A stretch of 36,245 nucleotides of DNA from Actinomycetes bacterium (GTDB taxonomy: Bacteria > Actinomycetota > Acidimicrobiia > Acidimicrobiales > Acidimicrobiaceae): NCBI GenBank assembly GCA_021785255.1, contig JAJYGA010000165.1, positions 1,132 to 37,376 of the forward strand, given 5' to 3'. The stretch's first letter is position 1, and every line of letters starts with the position of its first letter. Below the pieces are notes generated by a model, which was not told where the DNA came from, ran no database searches, and saw nothing but the letters and a program-made list of their open reading frames with translations. Both the position numbers and the translations under genes were made by a program. This document shows, piece after piece, positions 1-9,402 of this stretch.

Positions 1-187
1 GACGGAGGTGAAACAAGGGGATAAATCGGCACACTCGTCGGCCATAGGATGGCCTCCCATCAGAAGTGTACGAAAACTCCGGATTGGGTGTACGAATTCA
101 CCGGAATACTCAATGGGAGCGATGCCAGGTAACCCCAACCAAACGGCGGAGCCAGAAGCCCCGTCTGTAAGGGCGGAGAGGTTCACT

Positions 188-970
188 CTACTGTACAAGC
201 ACTGTCCTGAGAGACTCAATGTCTTCATCTCCTACGCCGATAAACCTTAGATAGCCGTCGAAACTGCCATAGCTATGGTTCAACCAATCAATGACGTTTG
301 ACATGGTCTTGGGATCTGCGCTCATCAGGTTGCTAGGAAGTGATCTGACGTATCGAGCCATATCTGGGCTGATCTCGTCCAACCAAAGTAGCATTCGTTT
401 TACTGCCAACGCAGTCAGTGCATAATCTGAAACGATGACCTCTTTGGTGACTCCCAATGTTCCTAAGATGACCATGGCGATCAACCCAGTTCTATCTTTA
501 CCCACGGCACAATGAAATACCAATGGATGATTCTTGGGATTGGAGATGGTTTCAACTACAAAGGCTATCTGTGGAGCCGCCTCCTTTAAGATCTCTTTGT
601 ATCTGTGTTCTAAGTAGTTCTCGTCTACTTTGGCTTGTTCTGGGTCGGCGGATAGGTCCATTATGGGTAGATGGAGATAAGTTCCAAAGGCACCGTCGAC
701 CATTTCATAGCTGCCTCTGGTCTTTATTTCGTGGTCGGTGCGTAAGTCGATGACGGTCTGTATCTTGAGTTCTTTTAGTGACTTCATGTCTCGGTGTGTC
801 AACTGTGCCAGATTGTCAGAACGAAAAAGTGTCTCGCGTCTTATTTGTCTGCCATCGATGGTGTTGTAACCGCCCAGTTCTCGAAAGTTGAAGACTCCTT
901 CGAAAGGAAAGAACTTCTCGGTCAGCTCCACCTCTAGACCGAGAGATTGCATGTTGCCTGATTCTGTCAT
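188..970 (-). CDS. Protein tyrosine/serine phosphatase (Y_phosphatase3-like)
   Basis: 260 aa ORF with P-loop HCAVGKDRTG (CX5R) and N-terminal FNFRELGGY motif typical of this family. Confidence 0.9.
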   Translation of the reverse strand: MTESGNMQSLGLEVELTEKFFPFEGVFNFRELGGYNTIDGRQIRRETLFRSDNLAQLTHRDMKSLKELKIQTVIDLRTDHEIKTRGSYEMVDGAFGTYLHLPIMDLSADPEQAKVDENYLEHRYKEILKEAAPQIAFVVETISNPKNHPLVFHCAVGKDRTGLIAMVILGTLGVTKEVIVSDYALTALAVKRMLLWLDEISPDMARYVRSLPSNLMSADPKTMSNVIDWLNHSYGSFDGYLRFIGVGDEDIESLRTVLVQ

Positions 971-1175
971 GTCTTCAAGGCTAGGGTGCCTTATTGAATA
1001 ATAGGTGACCTTGGAGTAACACCTTTGGATGCTTTTTAACCTGTATTGTCACTATATGTGAAAAAACGTCTAAATGTGGTTAAGTTCTGCGGCTATCTGT
1101 ACGAAGAGTATCACTGAGAACCCAATCGTCTTTGAGGATCTCAAGGGTAAGTTCGATAGTTCAGGAGAATGCCTA

Positions 1176-1697
1176 ATGAAGTCAAAAAATTTGAAGTTCT
1201 ATTTAGAAAGGATCAACGGCGAAGAAGGGTTCACCCTTATTGAGCTCATGGTTGTAGTGCTCATTATTGGTATCTTGATGGCCATTGCCATTCCTACCTT
1301 CTTGGGTGCACAGAAGTCGGCTCAGGATCGATCAACTCAGAGCGATTTGCGTAACCTACTGACCTCCGAAGTGTCGTATTACACTCAGAATCAGTATTAC
1401 GCGGACGCCACTGACCTGGCTACACAAGATCCATCTTTTGGTTCTAAGTTGACAGGTAGCACGCCAGCTATTACTGTAGCAGCACCTACGGGCGAAACTC
1501 TTAGCTCCTCAGGTGCCACTACTGTATGTCTGTCGGAGACCTCTGTTAGCGGTACCATCTGGGGTATTGAAGAGATCGCCACGGGATCTGGTGCTGGTAC
1601 ATGGTACTACAAAGGCACTACTGCCTTCAGCTGTTCCGCGACACCAACTGCCGTTGCTGGTAGCTTGAGCCAAAACGCCTCTACCGTTGGTTGGTAA
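1176..1697 (+). CDS. Type IV prepilin-like protein 1
   Basis: Prepilin site EEG^FTLIELMVVVLIIGILMAIAIPTFLGA; in-frame ATG at 1176 preceded by AGGAGA, giving an 18-aa leader (track ORF starts at 1074). Confidence 0.9.
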   Translation: MKSKNLKFYLERINGEEGFTLIELMVVVLIIGILMAIAIPTFLGAQKSAQDRSTQSDLRNLLTSEVSYYTQNQYYADATDLATQDPSFGSKLTGSTPAITVAAPTGETLSSSGATTVCLSETSVSGTIWGIEEIATGSGAGTWYYKGTTAFSCSATPTAVAGSLSQNASTVGW

Positions 1698-1726
1698 GAC
1701 GTTAGTGGACTAAACGGACGCCTAAT

Positions 1727-1776
1727 AACCCCAACTCACTTAGCTTGAGAGCTAGATGAGTTGGGGTTTAGGTTTT
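1727..1776 (+). terminator. Rho-independent terminator after pilin 1
   Basis: AACCCCAACTCA (1727-1738) / TGAGTTGGGGTT (1757-1768), 12-bp perfect stem with nested TAGCT/AGCTA, followed by T-rich tract (taggttttt). Confidence 0.85.
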
Positions 1777-1841
1777 TGCTTCAGATTTGTTCATTGGGGT
1801 CGATGAGATCGGAGAGACTTTAATCACCATGGGGTACGGAG

Positions 1842-2399
1842 TTGAAATTATTTTGTTTTGTGGCTGACGGCGAGGAAGGGTTCACCCTTATTGAGCTCAT
1901 GGTCGTAGTGCTCATAATTGGTATCTTGATGGCCATTGCCATTCCTACCTTCTTGGGCGCAAAAAAGTCGGCTCAGGATCGATCGGCACAGAGTAATCTA
2001 AAGGCTGTTCTGACAGGTGAAATTGCGTATTATGACTCCCATGGTGTATATGCCCAGGCGGGTTCTGGTCCTGGGACTTTGGGTGAGTCCGATCCTGAGT
2101 TTGCTCAACTTCTAACCTCATCCGCTCCTAGCTCCGCATCGACGACCAATCCTATATACGTTGCCTTGGCCAGCGCTAGCGGCCGGCCGGCGCAGGCCTT
2201 TTGTGCTTTTGAGTACTCAAGCGGTGGTTCGCTCTTTGGCGTTGAAGCTGTTGCGATCGGTGCATCTATGGGAAACTACTTCTATGCGGACGAGGGGAGT
2301 TCGGCATCTGTTCCTAGTTCATGCAGCGTTCCCCCTCTCCTAGGTGGATCAGTCAGCAGCGGTATATGGTCTCAAAACGCTAAAAGTGCAGGGTTTTAA
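1842..2399 (+). CDS. Type IV prepilin-like protein 2
   Basis: GEEG^FTLIELMVVVLIIGILMAIAIPTFLGAKKSAQDRS; TTG start; short leader. Confidence 0.88.
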   Translation: MKLFCFVADGEEGFTLIELMVVVLIIGILMAIAIPTFLGAKKSAQDRSAQSNLKAVLTGEIAYYDSHGVYAQAGSGPGTLGESDPEFAQLLTSSAPSSASTTNPIYVALASASGRPAQAFCAFEYSSGGSLFGVEAVAIGASMGNYFYADEGSSASVPSSCSVPPLLGGSVSSGIWSQNAKSAGF

Positions 2400-2400
2400 G

Positions 2401-3150
2401 GTGTCAACGTCTTTGTTCATAGCTCTCGGCGCTGTAGTTGGAGCTCTATTGGGTTCCACTGCGAGTGCGCTTGCGTATCGGATACCCGTAGGCATGAACG
2501 TTACTTTTGCACGATCTGAGTGTCCGAGTTGCCACGGGAAAATTGCCGCATACGACAACATTCCTATCCTCTCCTACCTCGTGTTGAAGGGACGCTGCCG
2601 GAGCTGTCATGAACGTATCTCGGTCTCCTACATCGTGCTTGAGAGCTCAATGTCCCTACTTTATGCGACTTTGCTGCCGCTATATCGATTTGGATATGTT
2701 CAAATAGGGATATATCTTGCTGTATTTATTGCTGTAACGGGGGCGGTAGTTGACCTAAAGATTAGGAGAATACCCAATAAGTTAACGTATGTTGGACTGC
2801 TTGGGGAGCTTGTGCTTGTTTTGGGACGATCTATCCGGAGTCATTCACTCGCTCCTTTGGAACATGCCCTATTAGCGTTGATAATCTTTGGGGGGTTCTT
2901 GTTTGTTGTTGCCCTTGCCACCAAGGGTATGGGTCTAGGCGACGCGAAGTTGATGGGGGTTATCTCCCTGGCCTTGTCATCTTTTGGTCTCTACTTTATT
3001 TTCTACGTCTTTTTGGGATCTTTTGCTCTGGCCTCAGTGGTTGGTATCTCCTTGATAGTGTCTGGTCGGGCAAGTCGTAAAAGTGCTATCCCATTTGGTC
3101 CTTTCATCACGTTGAGTTTTTTGCTGGCCCTATTTATCCCGAAGCTTTAG
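2401..3150 (+). CDS. pilD: Prepilin peptidase (type IV leader peptidase / A24)
   Basis: CPSCHGKIAAYDNIPILSYLVLKGRCRSCHERIS double CxxC, catalytic Asp regions (AVVDLKIRRIPN, GMGLGDAKLMG); likely GTG start at 2401 right after pilin 2 stop. Confidence 0.88.
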   Translation: MSTSLFIALGAVVGALLGSTASALAYRIPVGMNVTFARSECPSCHGKIAAYDNIPILSYLVLKGRCRSCHERISVSYIVLESSMSLLYATLLPLYRFGYVQIGIYLAVFIAVTGAVVDLKIRRIPNKLTYVGLLGELVLVLGRSIRSHSLAPLEHALLALIIFGGFLFVVALATKGMGLGDAKLMGVISLALSSFGLYFIFYVFLGSFALASVVGISLIVSGRASRKSAIPFGPFITLSFLLALFIPKL

Positions 3151-3276
3151 TTGCGCGAAACGTTCTGTGTTCGAGGCGACAAAGTGCTCAAGGTTTTTGT
3201 GAAGATGTCGACCAAATTAGAGTGAAAGATTTTGTTGCCTCCATGGTTGCGACCCGAAGATGACGAAGGGAAGTGC

Positions 3277-5040
3277 ATGGCAGAAAAGGTTATAGGACTA
3301 GATATTGGAAGCTTTGCCATCAAGTTTGTCGAGGTTGAGTTCAAGGGGACTTCGGCTACTTTAACCAAACTCGGTCAAAGGACACTTCCCAGGGGAGCTG
3401 TAGTCGCCGGCGAGATTGTGGATACCGATGCAGTCGTCTCTACTTTGCGGGAGCTCTTGGCCTCTGCTGACGTGCACACCAAACGCTGCGTTGTTGGCGT
3501 GGGCGGAACAAGAGTAGTGGTCAGATCACTGGTCAATCCAGAGATGTCTGACTCCGAGCTTCAAGATGCAATTGCTTTTCAGGTCATAGAGTCTTTACCG
3601 ATACCGGCTTCCGAACTCGTCAGTGACTTTGAGCGCCTGGCGACGGTCGAGTCAGATGAGGCAAAGTTTATTAGGGTGCTGCTAGCTGGAGCACATGAGA
3701 GTGTTGTAAAGTCCTCTCTTGAGATCGCCAAAAGGGCTGGGCTGTCTGTAGCTGGAGTAGACGTTAATGGCCTGGCGAGTGCACGAGCTCTAAGTCGAGT
3801 ACTGCATGAGTCATCTAAAGAGACATCAGGAGAGGAAGAGACTTCTAATCTCAAGAACTTTGCCTTAGTGGAGGTAGGTTCCGACATTACTGACGTGGTA
3901 CTTAGCGCTGAAGACGGGGTTAGATTCGTACGCACTTTGCAAGTCGGTGGCGGAGAGATCACCAGAAGGATTCAAGAGATCGCCAACTGTGACGAAACGA
4001 CAGCGGAATGGTATAAACGGGGCGGCCACTTGGAAGAACAGGATGTTACTTCCGAACTTCGCGAGAGCATCTCTATGGCTATTACTGAAGCAGTCGAACA
4101 CCTTACTCAAGAGGTGGCGAACTCCTTGGAGTACTATCTTTTGCAGTCGGATGATCTAGTCATAAACAAGGTGTTCTTGGGTGGTGGTGGCGGACTCATA
4201 GTGGGTCTCTCTGAGTCTCTGTGCAACCGTTTATCCATGAACGTTGAACTAGCTCCAGCATCTTCGTATTTCGATCTGATCTGCGATGACGCTATCTCGG
4301 ATTCAGATCGTAAGTTGCTCAGTGTTTCTGGCCTTACTGCGTTGGGTCTTGCTCTTTGGAGGGCGTCCGGTTCGTCCAAAGATGTACATCGAATCAACCT
4401 CATTCCAAAGAAAACAGCGTACAAGGAGTCCATCCGAAAAGAAGTCTCTGTATTTGTTCTGGCTGCTTTGCTTGTTGGAACTGGACTTGGTGCTGTCTCA
4501 ATGCATGAAAATCAAACTCTAAGCACGAATCAGTCAGAGGTTGCTGCCTTGGCTCAACAGAGCAGTGTTCTGCAACAAAAAATTGGAGCGCTGTCTGGTG
4601 TCTCAAAGTTGGCATTGGTGGTGAGCAATTTAAAGGGACAGGTTAAGTCTGATCTTCAAGGCTCGATATCTTGGGGGAGCGTTATAGCGCAGATCGCATC
4701 TGCAACACCGTCGGACTCATGGTGGACTCAGTTGCAGACGACTCAGGCAGCGATTGGAGCCCCAGCCTCTTTGACATTTTCGCTTACCGGATGTTCTCAA
4801 CAAGCTCCAAAGAACTGGCTCACGGCTCTTTCGTCTTTGAATTTAGTCCAAAATGAATGGGTTTCATCGTCGAATTTGGCGCCGGCTTTCTCCTCGGGGC
4901 AAGCTTGTCCCGGATACTCTGGTGGTGCCGGGCTCGGTATCGAGGACGGTATCACGACGTTCTCATCGACGGCGACACTTCCAAATGGATTCAGCTCAGA
5001 TAGAGCGTTGAGCTATTTAAACCAGGTGGTGACCAAGTAG
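3277..5040 (+). CDS. Fused PilM-like ATPase plus PilN-like protein
   Basis: N-terminal MAEKVIGLDIGSFAIKFVEVEFKG actin-like PilM start; C-terminal part has PilN signature HRINLIPKK followed by a TM segment and coiled/periplasmic region in the same uninterrupted ORF; ATG at 3277 preferred over 3232. Confidence 0.85.
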   Translation: MAEKVIGLDIGSFAIKFVEVEFKGTSATLTKLGQRTLPRGAVVAGEIVDTDAVVSTLRELLASADVHTKRCVVGVGGTRVVVRSLVNPEMSDSELQDAIAFQVIESLPIPASELVSDFERLATVESDEAKFIRVLLAGAHESVVKSSLEIAKRAGLSVAGVDVNGLASARALSRVLHESSKETSGEEETSNLKNFALVEVGSDITDVVLSAEDGVRFVRTLQVGGGEITRRIQEIANCDETTAEWYKRGGHLEEQDVTSELRESISMAITEAVEHLTQEVANSLEYYLLQSDDLVINKVFLGGGGGLIVGLSESLCNRLSMNVELAPASSYFDLICDDAISDSDRKLLSVSGLTALGLALWRASGSSKDVHRINLIPKKTAYKESIRKEVSVFVLAALLVGTGLGAVSMHENQTLSTNQSEVAALAQQSSVLQQKIGALSGVSKLALVVSNLKGQVKSDLQGSISWGSVIAQIASATPSDSWWTQLQTTQAAIGAPASLTFSLTGCSQQAPKNWLTALSSLNLVQNEWVSSSNLAPAFSSGQACPGYSGGAGLGIEDGITTFSSTATLPNGFSSDRALSYLNQVVTK

Positions 5041-5660
5041 TGCACGACAAGAGAGTTCGTTTGATTTTAGGGATCGTTGCTATAGTTCTCCTTGGCGCTG
5101 GTTGGTACTTTTTTTACTTTTCTCCACTTTCTTCCAAAGTGACTCAGTCTGTGCAAGCTATCTCGGTTGACCAGGGAAATATTGCCACTTTGCAGAGTCG
5201 CTTGAACTCACTCCTGTTGGAGAAAAAGAACCTGCCAACCTTGAAAAAAGATGCCTCCCTTTTGCAAACAGCGCTTCCATCTTCACCTGATCTTCCGGCG
5301 CTGTTTAGCTCATTTACAAAAGCTGCTGCAGCATCAGGTCTGCCGCTCATCAACATCACACCGACACCCCCATCTTCGGTATCTCAGACACCAGTGGCGC
5401 CTGTTGCATCTGGTGTCAAAGGTGCCCCAAGTGTAAAGAGTTCAGCTCCATCGATCGCCTTTTCCATTCAGACAGAAGGTGGATACTTCCAGGTGGAGTC
5501 TTTTTTGAAAGCTCTAGACTCTTTAGGTCGCTTGGTGAATGTGCAGTCCGTGTCCATCACTGCAGCTGGCTCACACATTCCTGGATATCCAAGTTCTGAT
5601 GGCGAGATATTGAACGTGACGATTAAGGGTCAAGCCTTTGAAGCTCTAGGGGCTTCGTAA
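5040..5660 (+). CDS. pilO: PilO-like pilus assembly protein
   Basis: Single N-terminal TM, coiled-coil, GGYFQVESFLKALDSLGRLVNVQSVSI typical PilO region, position after PilM/N; GTG start overlapping previous TAG. Confidence 0.75.
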   Translation: MHDKRVRLILGIVAIVLLGAGWYFFYFSPLSSKVTQSVQAISVDQGNIATLQSRLNSLLLEKKNLPTLKKDASLLQTALPSSPDLPALFSSFTKAAAASGLPLINITPTPPSSVSQTPVAPVASGVKGAPSVKSSAPSIAFSIQTEGGYFQVESFLKALDSLGRLVNVQSVSITAAGSHIPGYPSSDGEILNVTIKGQAFEALGAS

Positions 5661-5679
5661 GGACCGTTTGGGAGGATCT

Positions 5680-6075
5680 ATGTCAATTACAGAACGAGAA
5701 GTAAGAGACAACGAGGATGTGGTCGAGCTTCCATCGGAGAAAGGCAAAAAAAAGAACAGGAAGTTTTCAAATGAGCCACGTGCCAGATGGCTGATCGTGG
5801 CACTTGTTATTGTGGCGATTTCTGCGGCAGCGTCACTTTTTATCTACGAAGGGGGCTTATCGTCGTCTCCGTCTGTTTCTGTGCCATCGTCGCTGCCGAC
5901 ATTTCCGAAGGTTGGGGGGCATAAACTGCTCCCTTCCGCAGGCAAAACTAAAACTGCCGCATCAACGCCCACTAGCAAGACTACTGTTACAACGCTGGTC
6001 TCTACTTCGAGCAAGAATCCTTTTACGCCGATCGTAAATACGTCATCTGCGCCAGGATCTGCACCTCAAGGTTGA
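5680..6075 (+). CDS. Small single-TM protein at the PilP position, Ser/Thr/Pro-rich
   Basis: GGGAGG upstream of ATG 5680; one TM (WLIVALVIVAISAAASLFIY), low-complexity C-terminus ending SKNPFTPIVN (resembles PilP/GspC (R/K)xPFxP motif). Confidence 0.6.
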   Translation: MSITEREVRDNEDVVELPSEKGKKKNRKFSNEPRARWLIVALVIVAISAAASLFIYEGGLSSSPSVSVPSSLPTFPKVGGHKLLPSAGKTKTAASTPTSKTTVTTLVSTSSKNPFTPIVNTSSAPGSAPQG

Positions 6076-6147
6076 TCCCTGATACTGCATGTAATCTTGG
6101 AATAGGGTCAAGGTTCATGTCAGGGTATTTGTGGCTATCCTGGATCT

Positions 6148-7347
6148 ATGTTGAGGTTCATGACGGCCGGAGAGTCCCATGGCAAGGCGCTTGTTGTTAC
6201 AGTTGAAGGTGTTCCTTCAGGACTTGTGGTTACGAAGAAAGAGATTCAAAATGAGTTGGCGCGACGACGTCTAGGCTATGGCCGTGGTCCAAGGATGCGA
6301 TTTGAAGCTGATGAGATCGAGATCTTGTCAGGTGTACGCCACGGGAGGACCTTAGGTTCTCCGATTGCGATAGTAATTCATAACTCTGAGTGGGAAAGAA
6401 AATGGACCGAGGAGATGTCACCTGACCCAGGTGTCCCATCGAAGGTCTTGACCACTCCTCGTCCAGGGCACGCTGACTTAGCCGGAATGCTCAAGTACGG
6501 CTTCACAGACGCTCGAGACGTGTTAGAACGCGCGTCTGCTAGAGAGACTGCGGCAAGAGTGGCTGCAGGGGCCGTATTCAAACTGCTTCTCAAAGAGATG
6601 GGCGTCACGGTGCTGAGTCATGTCGTACAGATTGGCGAGGTCAGTGCGGATACCTCACATATCCCTCGCCCTGAAGATCTGGAGTCTATCGACTCCTCAG
6701 AGGTGCGATGCTTCGACAAAACTGTCGAAGAACGAATGATCGCGGAGATTAAAGCTGCGGCCAAAGTGGGGGACTCCTTGGGAGGAGCAGCACAGGTGCT
6801 GGCATATGGGGTTCCACTGGGTCTGGGAAGTCATGTTCATTGGGACCGAAAGTTGGATGGTCTTATTGGACAGGCGCTTATGTCGATCCAAGCAGTAAAG
6901 GCGGTTGCGATTGGCGATGCCATTGATGTCTCTCGTAGGAGAGGATCTGTGGGACATGATGCGATCTACTGGGATGAGTCCGAGATGCGTTACTATAGAT
7001 CTACTCATCGAGCTGGTGGAGTTGAAGGTGGTATCTCTACGGGTGATTTAATCTCTGCAACTGCCTGGATGAAACCGTTGGCAACTTTGAACCGACCTTC
7101 GATCGAAACGATTGACGTTGTCACTAAAGAAAAGGCGTTTTCTTTTAAAGAACGAACTGATGTAACTGCAGTTCCCGCTATGGGCGTGGTTGCTGAGCAT
7201 ATGATGGCGTTCGTACTAGCAAATGAGGCACTCAGGAAGTTTGGTGGAGACTCTATGGGTGAATTCAAGCGAAATCTTTCGTCATTTCTTGCTACTTTAG
7301 GTAACTCAGAGTCCAGCGTTGGAGATCGCAAACTCGGTGATGCCTAA
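6148..7347 (+). CDS. aroC: Chorismate synthase
   Basis: MLRFMTAGESHGKALVVTVEGVPSGL and GSVGHDAIYWDESE, typical chorismate synthase. Confidence 0.98.
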   Translation: MLRFMTAGESHGKALVVTVEGVPSGLVVTKKEIQNELARRRLGYGRGPRMRFEADEIEILSGVRHGRTLGSPIAIVIHNSEWERKWTEEMSPDPGVPSKVLTTPRPGHADLAGMLKYGFTDARDVLERASARETAARVAAGAVFKLLLKEMGVTVLSHVVQIGEVSADTSHIPRPEDLESIDSSEVRCFDKTVEERMIAEIKAAAKVGDSLGGAAQVLAYGVPLGLGSHVHWDRKLDGLIGQALMSIQAVKAVAIGDAIDVSRRRGSVGHDAIYWDESEMRYYRSTHRAGGVEGGISTGDLISATAWMKPLATLNRPSIETIDVVTKEKAFSFKERTDVTAVPAMGVVAEHMMAFVLANEALRKFGGDSMGEFKRNLSSFLATLGNSESSVGDRKLGDA

Positions 7348-7891
7348 GAGAGATTTGATCCTTTTTGCGGGAATGATGGGAACAGGGAAGTCTACTGTTG
7401 GGGTTCGACTTGCGCGGAAACTGAAGTGGAACTTCGTTGACCTAGATGAGGAGATCGAGGTTGATATCTCATCGTCTATATCCAGTTACATCTCGAGTTT
7501 GGGAGAGCAAGCTTTTCGGTCGCTTGAAGCTGAGATACTAAAGAAAACTCTACAAAAGGATCGACCGTTGATCGTTGCCCTCGGTGGAGGTACCTTGATC
7601 TCGATGGAGAATCAAGAGTTGGTGCGCCAACACAAAGCATTTGTTATTTGGCTGGACGTGAACCTAGAGTCAATCTTGGTTAGATTGACAAAAGATACTG
7701 AACAAGAGGTTCAAAAACGTCCGCTTCTTAAAGAGAGTGATCTCAGAAACTCGTTAAAAGAGAGAATGGATCAGAGGCGAACTGGATATGAACTTAGCAG
7801 CAACGTCCGAATCGACTGTTCAAACTTGACCGTGGATGAGACAGTCAACAGGGCTATGAAGATCGTTCTTTCAGGCGACGAGTTTAACTAG
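7340..7891 (+). CDS. aroK: Shikimate kinase
   Basis: GMMGTGKSTVGVRLA P-loop, FVDLDEEIE, VALGGGT; ATG at 7340 overlaps aroC end. Confidence 0.95.
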   Translation: MPKRDLILFAGMMGTGKSTVGVRLARKLKWNFVDLDEEIEVDISSSISSYISSLGEQAFRSLEAEILKKTLQKDRPLIVALGGGTLISMENQELVRQHKAFVIWLDVNLESILVRLTKDTEQEVQKRPLLKESDLRNSLKERMDQRRTGYELSSNVRIDCSNLTVDETVNRAMKIVLSGDEFN

Positions 7892-7904
7892 AAAGCGAAG
7901 TTGA

Positions 7905-8933
7905 ATGAGCAGCAAAGAGTTCTCTACAGTTGAAGTGTCTTTGGGGGATCGTAGCTATCCAGTAGTTGTCGGATATGACTTGTTTGCCGAGATCGATAGG
8001 TACGTATCTAGCCGCTATGAAAAAGTCGCTGTCATTACGCAGGCGGAGATTCCTTGGCAACTAGATCTTTCCGTAGAATTTGAGGTCTTTACGATTCCCG
8101 GAGGCGAAGACGCTAAGAGCTTGCGGGTCGTTGATGAGGTAAGTTCAAAGCTAGCCCAATTTGGATTGAAGCGTAATCACTTGATCGTTGCGCTTGGGGG
8201 CGGAGTAGTTACTGACTTGGGAGGATTTGTGGCCTCCACTTACTATCGAGGTATGGACTACATGAACGTCGCTACGACTCTGCTTGGAATGGTTGACGCA
8301 GCGATTGGAGGCAAAACGGCGGTGAACTTGCGAGAGGGAAAGAACCTAGTGGGTTCTTTCTGGCAGCCAAAGGCCGTATTTTGTGACCTTGAGACTCTCA
8401 AGACTCTTCCTGAGAGCCAAAGAAGATCTGGTTTTGGTGAGATGGCCAAGTACTCCTTTTTGTCATCGTATACTTTGCAAGACTTGAGTCTTATGGATCA
8501 GGTTACAAAGTGTATTGAGATCAAAGCCGGCTACGTTGCGAGTGATGAACGCGAAGGTGGACGTAGAGCACTCCTAAATTATGGCCATACACTTGGCCAC
8601 GCAATTGAGGCACAAGGTTTCGATCGTTCACTAACACAACGACTAACCCATGGTGAAGCCGTGGCAGTTGGAATTTATTTCGCGGCGAAGTTGGCACTTT
8701 CAATGGATCGGATAGATGAAACTCGATTAGAGGAACATTTGCAAGTGATTCACGGTTATGGTCTAAATGAACAGTTGCCCAATTGGATACAGAGGGACTC
8801 CCTTTTGGACTACATGAAAAGAGACAAGAAATCTACCGGCACCTTGACCTTTGTCCTCGATGGAAAGGAAGGTCTCGAAGTTGTCAGAGATATCAGTGAG
8901 TCAGTGGTTCAAGAGGTGCTAAGTGAGTTCTAG
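7905..8933 (+). CDS. aroB: 3-dehydroquinate synthase
   Basis: VALGGGVVTDLGGFVASTYYRGMDY, GGKTAVNL, NYGHTLGHAIE. Confidence 0.97.
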   Translation: MSSKEFSTVEVSLGDRSYPVVVGYDLFAEIDRYVSSRYEKVAVITQAEIPWQLDLSVEFEVFTIPGGEDAKSLRVVDEVSSKLAQFGLKRNHLIVALGGGVVTDLGGFVASTYYRGMDYMNVATTLLGMVDAAIGGKTAVNLREGKNLVGSFWQPKAVFCDLETLKTLPESQRRSGFGEMAKYSFLSSYTLQDLSLMDQVTKCIEIKAGYVASDEREGGRRALLNYGHTLGHAIEAQGFDRSLTQRLTHGEAVAVGIYFAAKLALSMDRIDETRLEEHLQVIHGYGLNEQLPNWIQRDSLLDYMKRDKKSTGTLTFVLDGKEGLEVVRDISESVVQEVLSEF

Positions 8934-9372
8934 TTCCATCATTCTCATGCACGGACCTAACTTGAATACGTTGGGGAAACGGCAGCCGGAGATCTACGGT
9001 AGCTATACGTTGGCAGACGTGGAAAAGATGGCGGCAGATAGCGCGGCAGAGATGGGCATGGATCTTGTGGCTATTCAGTCTAACTCTGAATCGCGGCTGG
9101 TCCAAGAGGTGCACCAGGCTAAAGGGATATATGGTGCAATCATTATTAACGCAGGGGCTTTGACTCATTACTCTTGGGCCCTAGCTGATGCATTGGCATA
9201 CTTTGATGGACCAGTCGTTGAGGTTCATATCACAAACACCTATGCTCGAGAGGCCTGGAGACATACTTCTGTCATATCTCCTTATGTAAGTGGAAGTATT
9301 TTAGGCTTTGGCGTAGATGGATATGAGCTTGCAATAAGAGCAGCAAAGCGCTTGTTGGCGAATGCTAACTAG
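8923..9372 (+). CDS. aroQ: 3-dehydroquinate dehydratase type II
   Basis: MHGPNLNTLGKRQPEIYG, QSNSESRLV, INAGALTHYSWAL. Confidence 0.96.
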   Translation: MSSSSIILMHGPNLNTLGKRQPEIYGSYTLADVEKMAADSAAEMGMDLVAIQSNSESRLVQEVHQAKGIYGAIIINAGALTHYSWALADALAYFDGPVVEVHITNTYAREAWRHTSVISPYVSGSILGFGVDGYELAIRAAKRLLANAN

Positions 9373-9402
9373 TCTGCTCGCGGTAGTCTGTCCGGTAGTG
9401 TA

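Noticed and set aside
8-250. 80-aa + ORF at the left edge
   Set aside because: Overlaps the end of the phosphatase gene on the opposite strand, no recognisable motif; likely spurious.
1074-1175. Track start of pilin 1 at 1074
   Set aside because: Would give an implausibly long leader; ATG 1176 has an RBS and gives an 18-aa prepilin leader.
6077-6127. CCCTGA...TCAGGG near aroC as a terminator
   Set aside because: Short 6-bp arms, long loop and weak T tract; not convincing.
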